A stretch of DNA of 10,701 nucleotides, from assembly GCA_043745485.1 (NCBI GenBank), contig JAYTSU010000002.1, positions 1 through 10,701 of the forward strand, in the 5' to 3' direction. Shown one piece after another: positions 6,647 to 10,701 of the stretch. Every line of letters begins with the position of its first letter. Positions within the stretch are counted from its first letter, which is position 1. A program made the position numbers and the translations under genes. The notes under the pieces were generated by a model. That model ran no database searches. It was not told the DNA's origin and saw nothing but the letters and a program-made list of their open reading frames with translations. This DNA comes from RYN-417 sp043745485. GTDB taxonomy: Bacteria > Patescibacteriota > Saccharimonadia > Saccharimonadales > JACDBH01.

Positions 6647-7936
6647 ATGAACAATCGTGTCAGACATCATCGTATGAAGCTCCGGCGTAAAGCGCGGAAG
6701 ATTGATGGTTATTTTCACACGCATCCCATGCGCATGTTTGCGGCACTTATTGTTGTCGTTGTTAGTATTACTGCAGCCTTGTTTTTTAGTCTCAGCGGCA
6801 ATACGGTCGGTACGCCTGATTCTCATATCGTTATTTTATATGCTGACCGCAAGACTAAAACGTTACCAACACGGGAAGAAACGGTCGGTGAATTTCTCGA
6901 TAAGGCAGAAGTAATAGTTCATGACGGTGACGTTGTAGAACCGGCTTTGACGAGCACAATTGAAGAGGACAACTTTCATATAAACGTATATCGGGCTGCT
7001 CCAGTAATTGTGTATGACGGCTCTCAGAAAATGTATGGCCTTAGTGCGGCACTCACGCCACGGAGTATTGCCGAGCAGGCAGGAGCACAATTATACCCGG
7101 AAGACGAAGTAACTGCAGGACCGAGTGAAGATTTTCTAAAAGACGGCAGTATTGGTACCCGCGTTGTTATTACTCGCGCAACTCCTGCAACACTTAATTT
7201 GTACGGCTCGGCTCTGAATGTCAGAACACATGCAAAGACGGTCGGAGATTTACTTAAAGAAAAAAATGTCATACTTGCTTCAGGTGATACGGTTGTACCG
7301 AGTCTTACGACAGTTTTAAATAGTGACACACTCGTGTTTGTGACTCGTTTTGGTACACAAGTTGTTACTACCCAAGAAGACATACCAGCGCAAACGCAAA
7401 CCGTGCAGGACAATAGCCTGTCGTTTGGGAGTACGGTTGTACGACAAGCAGGTGCTGCTGGTAAAAAATCAGTGACTTACCAGATTGAGCTTAAAAACGG
7501 TGTTGAGGTTAGTAGGAAGATTATTCAAGAAGCCATTGTGCAAGCGCCAGTGCCGCACATCATTGCAAGGGGTCAAGCAGTTCAAATTCCTTCAGACAAA
7601 GAATCACTCATGCGTGCCGCTGGCATAGCAGATAGTGATTTCCCGTATGTTTATTTCATCATCAATCATGAAAACGGCTTGTGGTGCCCTACTCGGTACC
7701 AGGGGACACAGGGGTGTCCGCCATATTATGTCGAAAAATTCCCTGGTGCAGAGACAGATACAAACACTGGATACGGTTTGTGCCAATCGACTCCAGGCAT
7801 CAAGATGGCTACGGCAGGTGAAGACTGGCGCACCAACGCGGTGACACAACTTAAGTGGTGTGCAAGTTATGCTCAACGCAGGCACGGCGGTTGGGCAGGG
7901 GCGTATGCCTACTGGATAAGCCATAATAATTGGTAA
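6647..7936 (+). CDS. YabE/RpfB-like cell-wall protein: membrane anchor, DUF348 repeats, G5, transglycosylase/Apf-like domain
   Basis: Probably a peptidoglycan-active surface protein. The basic N-terminus (1-29) precedes one membrane helix at ~30-50, either an anchor or an uncleaved signal. Outside, three ubiquitin-like DUF348 repeats can be traced at ~60-117, 118-178 and 179-236, each opening with a short beta pair and carrying a T-V/I-x-[DE]-x-L-type helix. A G5-type domain follows at ~237-300. The C-terminus (~319-429) resembles the SLT/lysozyme-like domain of aggregation-promoting factors: a candidate catalytic glutamate E342 in INHENGLW, then GYGLCQSTPGIKMATAG (375-391), then a Trp-rich end (DWRTNAVTQLKWC and GGWAGAYAYW). 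The domain contains four cysteines (347, 357, 379, 405), which could form two disulfides outside the cell. It stands directly before rsmA, like yabE and rpfB in Gram-positive bacteria. Its own extended -10 precedes it. The domain calls are by eye; muralytic activity is inferred. Confidence 0.88.
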   Translation: MNNRVRHHRMKLRRKARKIDGYFHTHPMRMFAALIVVVVSITAALFFSLSGNTVGTPDSHIVILYADRKTKTLPTREETVGEFLDKAEVIVHDGDVVEPALTSTIEEDNFHINVYRAAPVIVYDGSQKMYGLSAALTPRSIAEQAGAQLYPEDEVTAGPSEDFLKDGSIGTRVVITRATPATLNLYGSALNVRTHAKTVGDLLKEKNVILASGDTVVPSLTTVLNSDTLVFVTRFGTQVVTTQEDIPAQTQTVQDNSLSFGSTVVRQAGAAGKKSVTYQIELKNGVEVSRKIIQEAIVQAPVPHIIARGQAVQIPSDKESLMRAAGIADSDFPYVYFIINHENGLWCPTRYQGTQGCPPYYVEKFPGAETDTNTGYGLCQSTPGIKMATAGEDWRTNAVTQLKWCASYAQRRHGGWAGAYAYWISHNNW

Positions 7937-7938
7937 TC

Positions 7939-7947
7939 TGGTAAAAT
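7939..7947 (+). promoter_or_regulatory. Extended -10 promoter giving a probably leaderless rsmA transcript
   Basis: TGGTAAAAT matches TG-n-TAnAAT exactly. It lies in the 18-bp gap after the wall-protein stop and ends 8 bp before the rsmA ATG, so transcription should begin at about 7954-7955, on the start codon. No Shine-Dalgarno sequence is present, which fits leaderless translation. Confidence 0.5.
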
Positions 7948-7954
7948 TGTACAA

Positions 7955-8737
7955 ATGAGCGAAGAAAGACCAAAAAAATCTCTGGGCCAACATTGGCTGC
8001 ACGATAATGATGCCCTTAAGGCTATGGTGTCTGCCGCTGATGTTAAGCTGGGCGACATAGTCTTGGAGATTGGGCCAGGGCTTGGGACACTTACTAAAGA
8101 GCTCTGCAAAATGGCCACAAAAGTTATTGCCGTGGAGTTTGACGAACTGCTTGCCAGCGAATTACCCTACCGTGTGCCAGATGAAAATCTTGAGGTGCGT
8201 CAGGGAGATATTCTTGGTTTTGATTTTAGTACCTTGCCAAAAGGCTACAAAGTTGTCGCTAACATACCTTATTACTTGACGAGCAATCTCATACGTCGGA
8301 TGTGCGAATCCACCAATCCGTTTAGTATGGCAGCGCTTTTAGTGCAAAAAGAAGTTGCAGAGCGGGTATGTGCCGGGCAAGGGCAGACGAGTCTGCTCAG
8401 TATCAGTACGCAGTATTACTGCAAGATGGGTTTAGGTCCTGTTGTACCTGCAGAGCTTTTTACGCCGGCGCCTAAAGTTAACTCGCAAATTTTGCTCCTC
8501 GAATTCCGCAAGCAGCCTTTATTTAAAGATATAAACACGTCGCAGTTTTTTCAGTTAGTCAAAGCAGGATTCTCTGAACGACGAAAGAAATTACGCAGCT
8601 CATTAAGCGGGGGGCTTCAGATTACGAAAGATCAGTCTGACGAGCTACTGCTCCGTGCGGGAATAAGTGGTGATTTACGGGCGCAGAACCTTACGCTTGA
8701 AGAGTGGTACCAGCTTTACACCCAGTGGCACATATAA
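7955..8737 (+). CDS. rsmA: 16S rRNA (adenine-1518-N6/adenine-1519-N6)-dimethyltransferase
   Basis: RsmA (KsgA) dimethylates the two adjacent adenines in helix 45 of 16S rRNA using S-adenosylmethionine, a late 30S assembly checkpoint. The 260 residues are normal. The N-terminal KKSLGQHWLHD is the family motif (usually LGQNFL). The SAM-binding motif I is LEIGPGLGTLTKEL (37-50). The catalytic motif IV is NIPYYLTS from N103. VQKEVAERV, FTPAPKVNS and AGFSERRKKLRSSL follow in the usual order. The start at 7955 gives the full N-terminus but has no ribosome-binding site; the promoter position suggests a leaderless mRNA. It follows the wall-protein gene by 18 bp; the Firmicute RNase M5 gene (rnmV) that can lie between them is absent. 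It is followed by a 110-bp AT-rich spacer. Loss of KsgA gives kasugamycin resistance in other bacteria. Confidence 0.97.
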   Translation: MSEERPKKSLGQHWLHDNDALKAMVSAADVKLGDIVLEIGPGLGTLTKELCKMATKVIAVEFDELLASELPYRVPDENLEVRQGDILGFDFSTLPKGYKVVANIPYYLTSNLIRRMCESTNPFSMAALLVQKEVAERVCAGQGQTSLLSISTQYYCKMGLGPVVPAELFTPAPKVNSQILLLEFRKQPLFKDINTSQFFQLVKAGFSERRKKLRSSLSGGLQITKDQSDELLLRAGISGDLRAQNLTLEEWYQLYTQWHI

Positions 8738-8847
8738 GCTCCCCTGCCCTTTTGTTGTAATAATTAATAATATTGCGTTATGATTATTTTATATGTTGAC
8801 ATCCTAATACTTAACATGTTAAGTTTATAGAGTAATTTAAGGCTAAC
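8738..8847 (+). promoter_or_regulatory. AT-rich promoter/operator region of the marR-MFS pair
   Basis: This 110-bp spacer, the longest in the window, is more AT-rich than its surroundings. It holds a perfect TTGACA -35 (8796-8801), but no good -10 lies 16-18 bp downstream because the operator-like palindrome occupies that place. TATAGA (8826-8831) is too far for the usual spacing. An alternative promoter is TTGTAA (8755-8760) with TATGAT (8779-8784), 18 bp apart. I see no hairpin plus T-run terminator for rsmA. The exact promoter is unresolved. Confidence 0.4.
8809..8824. promoter_or_regulatory. Perfect 16-bp palindrome, candidate MarR operator
   Basis: ACTTAACATGTTAAGT reads identically on both strands and lies 23 bp before the marR ATG, just downstream of TTGACA. 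MarR dimers commonly bind 16-20 bp inverted repeats overlapping their own promoter, so autoregulation with the downstream transporter is likely. A related copy of TAACATGT lies at 8844-8851 over the start codon, 32 bp centre to centre, about three helical turns. Confidence 0.6.
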
Positions 8848-8851
8848 ATGT
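8844..8851. promoter_or_regulatory. Second MarR half-site over the marR start codon
   Basis: TAACATGT repeats 8 bases of the palindrome core (8812-8819) and contains the marR ATG. Symmetry extends only through ACATGT, so it would be a weaker site. Binding here would block translation-start or early-elongation DNA. Weak evidence alone. Confidence 0.25.
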
Positions 8852-9309
8852 CTGATAGTTCTGATTTAGCAACTAACATCCACCGCTTAAGTTCTGTACT
8901 CGGCAAGGTGGCCGATTGTACGCTTCAAGAATGCTGTGGATTTGGTATGTCGCAGTTTAAAATATTGTGGGTGCTCAAAAACCATCAGGAAGGCGTCCTG
9001 CAAACAACAATTGCCTCCTGGCTCAGTCAGACAGAAGCAGCGGTGAGCCGACAGATTGGTTTACTGGAGCAAGACGGACTAATTGACAAGACAGTTGATC
9101 CAAACAATCGGCGTAATCATAATATTATGCTTTCGAGCAAGGGCATTAAGTTGGCGAACAGTTCGATGGATGCACTGCTCTTAGAATATAGACCGCATTT
9201 TGACGTTTTAAGTAAGAATGAACAGACACAGTTAAATGCAATGCTGGAAAAGATTTTTTATTCGGTTGTACAAAAAGAGCATAAAGAAGGGAAAAATAAT
9301 GGGAGATAA
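8848..9309 (+). CDS. MarR-family transcriptional regulator
   Basis: A small winged-helix DNA-binding dimer, usually a repressor released by small aromatic compounds, drugs or oxidants. The 153 residues have the MarR layout: a dimerisation helix at the N-terminus (~3-25), the winged HTH at about 33-105 (MSQFKILWVL, then TTIASWLSQTEAAVSRQIGLLEQDGLIDK as the recognition region), the wing with DPNNRRNHNIMLSSKG, and C-terminal dimerisation helices. AAGG 5 nt before the ATG supports the start. Three cysteines cluster at 24, 29 and 30 near the end of helix 1, which could permit thiol sensing as in OhrR-type members, although their position differs from the OhrR N-terminal cysteine. It overlaps the MFS gene by 11 bp and a 16-bp palindrome lies upstream, so it very probably controls itself and the transporter. 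Confidence 0.92.
   Translation: MSDSSDLATNIHRLSSVLGKVADCTLQECCGFGMSQFKILWVLKNHQEGVLQTTIASWLSQTEAAVSRQIGLLEQDGLIDKTVDPNNRRNHNIMLSSKGIKLANSSMDALLLEYRPHFDVLSKNEQTQLNAMLEKIFYSVVQKEHKEGKNNGR
9283..9290 (+). promoter_or_regulatory. Ribosome-binding site deciding the MFS start
   Basis: AAAGAAGG followed by G lies 8 nt before the ATG at 9299 and inside the end of marR. It favours that start over the upstream in-frame ATG at 9236, which would add 21 basic residues read in another frame of conserved marR sequence. Confidence 0.6.
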
Positions 9310-10612
9310 GATAAAAGAAAAACTAAGTGACAGATTAGAGAAGAAGGCTTTGCCAATTGTTATATCAACGATTTTTCTTGATGTACTTGGTGTCGGTATT
9401 TTACTGCCAATTTTGCCGCAGTTGATTTTTAGAATCTTTGAGCCAGCAGGCTATAGTTATCATAGTTCGTTGATTATGCTTGGTTGGCTAACTGCTATTT
9501 ATCCACTTATGCAGTTTATAGCAACGCCAGTTCTTGGGCAGCTAAGTGATCGATATGGCCGTAAGCCAATCCTGAGTTTTAGCCTGATCGGTACTGCACT
9601 TGGATATGTTTTATTTGCCATTGCCATAATTACCAAAAATATACCTTTACTGTTTTTTGCGCGTGCATTGGATGGTATTACCGGTGGTAATATTAGCGTT
9701 GCCCGTGCAGTGATAGCAGATGTTAGCACGCCAGTAAAAAGAACTGCTAACTTTGCAAAAATAGGAGCGGCATTTGGCGCTGGTTTTGTTTTTGGTCCAT
9801 ATATTGGGGCACGACTTGCAGCTCCTGGTGCTAGTTTCTTTGGACTGTTCAACACGCCGCATTGGTTTGGTCCGGCCGTACCCTTCTGGTTCGCTGCAAT
9901 TTTAAGTACCATTAACGCGATGTTAGTACTGGGCGTTTTACCTGAGACACATAAGCACATTAATAACGTTCTTAAACTTACTTGGAATAAATCACTTATT
10001 AATATTAAGAAGGCTGCACTACATCCGACATTAAGAATCATCCTAGGTTCTGAATTCTTGTTCTGGGGTGGTTTTACATTCTTCACGACTTTCTTCCAGA
10101 TTCTACTTATTCAGAAGCTTGGTTTTAAGGTTAGTAATATTGGAGATTACTTTGCCTACATAGGAATATGGATTGTAATTAGCCAGGCAATTATTACGCC
10201 GTTTGTTGCCAAAAGATTTTCAAATGCGCAGGTATTACGGGTTAGTCTCATAGGTAATGGGCTTACATTATTTGCGCTTGTATTGCCGCACAACACCGCT
10301 CAGTTATTGCTTGTCACTCCTTTCTTTGCAATGTTTAACGGACTTACGATGGCAAACCTGTCGGCACTTGTAAGCTCTTCTGCCGACAAAAAGATTCAGG
10401 GTGAAGTACTCGGCATCGAAGCCAGTGTGCAGGCACTTGCACAGTCGATCCCGGCTGTCATTGCTGGCTATACCGCTGCGCTTGGCGTTAATATCCCCGT
10501 ACTTTTAGGTGGAAGTATAGTAATTGTTGGTGGCTTACTCTTCAACTTTTTCTATCGCAAGCCAAAACATGTTGTGCATGATGCTCAGGAGACTAGTCCG
10601 TTAACCGTATAG
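9299..10612 (+). CDS. TetA-like MFS drug/proton antiporter (DHA1 type)
   Basis: A 437-residue, probably 12-helix inner-membrane transporter of the major facilitator superfamily, expected to export a drug or toxic metabolite in exchange for protons. Helix 1 has the TetA-like IFLDVLGVGILLPILP with D28. The loop between helices 2 and 3 has motif A, GQLSDRYGRK (80-89). Helices 4-5 have RALDGITGGN, AVIADV and the motif-C-like GAAFGAGFVFGPYIG, typical of the tetracycline-resistance/MdtG branch. A short cytoplasmic N-terminus (KIKEKLSDRLEKK) precedes helix 1. The start overlaps marR by 11 bp, and the pair forms a regulated efflux cassette. Substrate cannot be told from sequence; tetracycline resistance should not be assumed. 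The last ~15 residues (after YRKPKH) may come from an adjacent insertion sequence: a transposase gene ends only 3 bp beyond the stop. Confidence 0.93.
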   Translation: MGDKIKEKLSDRLEKKALPIVISTIFLDVLGVGILLPILPQLIFRIFEPAGYSYHSSLIMLGWLTAIYPLMQFIATPVLGQLSDRYGRKPILSFSLIGTALGYVLFAIAIITKNIPLLFFARALDGITGGNISVARAVIADVSTPVKRTANFAKIGAAFGAGFVFGPYIGARLAAPGASFFGLFNTPHWFGPAVPFWFAAILSTINAMLVLGVLPETHKHINNVLKLTWNKSLINIKKAALHPTLRIILGSEFLFWGGFTFFTTFFQILLIQKLGFKVSNIGDYFAYIGIWIVISQAIITPFVAKRFSNAQVLRVSLIGNGLTLFALVLPHNTAQLLLVTPFFAMFNGLTMANLSALVSSSADKKIQGEVLGIEASVQALAQSIPAVIAGYTAALGVNIPVLLGGSIVIVGGLLFNFFYRKPKHVVHDAQETSPLTV

Positions 10613-10615
10613 AAC
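10570..10615. mobile_element. Possible terminal region of the insertion sequence overlapping the MFS 3' end
   Basis: The transposase stop leaves only 3 bp before the MFS stop, so the terminal inverted repeat any IS needs would fall inside the MFS reading frame. IS481-family ends begin with TGT, and TGT occurs at 10570 and 10573 (TGTTGTGC). No matching second end is in the window. The boundary is a guess. Confidence 0.25.
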
Positions 10616-10701
10616 TCAAGACCTTTGCAACATCTGCATAGGCGTCAGCAACTGTATGCCTAAGTGTACTCTCTCCGTATTGTAGTACTCAAGATATGCG
10701 C
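10616..10701 (-). CDS. C-terminal end of an integrase-core (DDE) transposase
   Basis: On the - strand an open frame enters at the window edge and ends at TGA (10618-10616). Its 27 complete codons include LEYYNTERVHLGIQ and then LTPMQMLQ. The YNTERxHxGxxxxTP pattern is the characteristic end of rve/DDE transposases (IS481/IS3-type), where the YN, R, H and TP residues are conserved. Most of the gene, including the catalytic DDE residues, lies outside the window, so family and integrity cannot be judged. It is convergent with the MFS gene, with 3 bp between stop codons. It is probably part of an insertion sequence; a degenerate remnant is also possible. Confidence 0.7.
   Translation of the reverse strand, partial: AYLEYYNTERVHLGIQLLTPMQMLQRS

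Noticed and set aside
8738..8760. Intrinsic terminator after rsmA (CCCCTGCCCTTTTG)
   Set aside because: There is a T-run but no complementary stem upstream of it.
9236..9298. Upstream ATG extending the MFS protein by 21 residues
   Set aside because: The extension lies entirely within the marR C-terminal helix coding region. The ATG at 9299 has a good ribosome-binding site and gives a normal MFS N-terminus.
9499..10086. 195-codon open frame on the - strand inside the MFS gene
   Set aside because: It is antisense to well-conserved MFS helices, has no recognisable domain or ribosome-binding site, and has the odd composition typical of shadow frames.
10639..10662. TAGGC/GCCTA inverted repeat as a terminator between the convergent genes
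   Set aside because: The stem is only 5 bp with a 14-nt loop and no T-run, and it lies within the transposase coding end.
10614..10694. Direct repeat ACTCAAGA at 10614 and 10687
   Set aside because: Eight bases, both inside or at the end of the transposase frame, with no sign of a target duplication; compatible with chance.

Overview
This 10.7 kb window is a compact bacterial chromosome segment. Ten genes run on the + strand, and the end of one more gene enters from the right on the - strand. The gene set suggests Candidatus Saccharibacteria (TM7) or a close CPR/Patescibacteria relative: moderate GC, very short spacers, pyk-pgk-tpiA together, a proline/threonine/glutamate-rich protein with one C-terminal membrane anchor, and a cell-wall protein with ubiquitin-like (DUF348) and G5 domains next to rsmA. 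The lineage is an inference from gene content; no rRNA is present. The standard stop code fits: every gene reads without internal TGA, so the TGA=Gly code of SR1/Gracilibacteria is unlikely.

Layout. At 1-2947 lie three lower-glycolysis genes: the C-terminal half of pyruvate kinase (pyk, cut by the window edge), phosphoglycerate kinase (pgk, TTG start) and triosephosphate isomerase (tpiA). At 2969-3862 is an uncharacterised membrane-anchored protein. At 3916-6581 a UvrD/PcrA helicase is joined by a TGATG stop-start overlap to a membrane-tethered NUDIX hydrolase. At 6647-8737 a YabE/RpfB-like wall protein with a lytic-transglycosylase/Apf-like C-terminus is followed by rsmA (ksgA); this pairing mirrors yabE-rnmV-ksgA in Firmicutes and rpfB-ksgA in Actinobacteria. 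At 8848-10612 a MarR regulator overlaps a TetA-like MFS drug transporter, an accessory resistance-type cassette. At 10616-10701 the C-terminus of an integrase-core (DDE) transposase converges on the transporter with only 3 bp between the stop codons.

Regulation. Five genes (pgk, tpiA, pcrA, the wall protein and rsmA) are preceded by the same extended -10 element, TGnTAnAAT, without a recognisable -35, often placed inside the end of the previous gene. The element before rsmA predicts a leaderless transcript. Before pgk and pcrA the predicted +1 falls on an ATG opening a 6-7 codon mini-ORF whose TGA overlaps the real start codon. A perfect 16-bp palindrome, with a related half-site 32 bp away over the start codon, is a good candidate operator for the MarR protein.

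No stretch longer than about 110 bp lacks a gene. I see no rRNA, tRNA, CRISPR array or convincing intrinsic terminator. I did not find a clearly new defence or metabolic system. The most interesting signals are the promoter/mini-ORF architecture and the probable insertion-sequence boundary inside the 3' end of the MFS gene.
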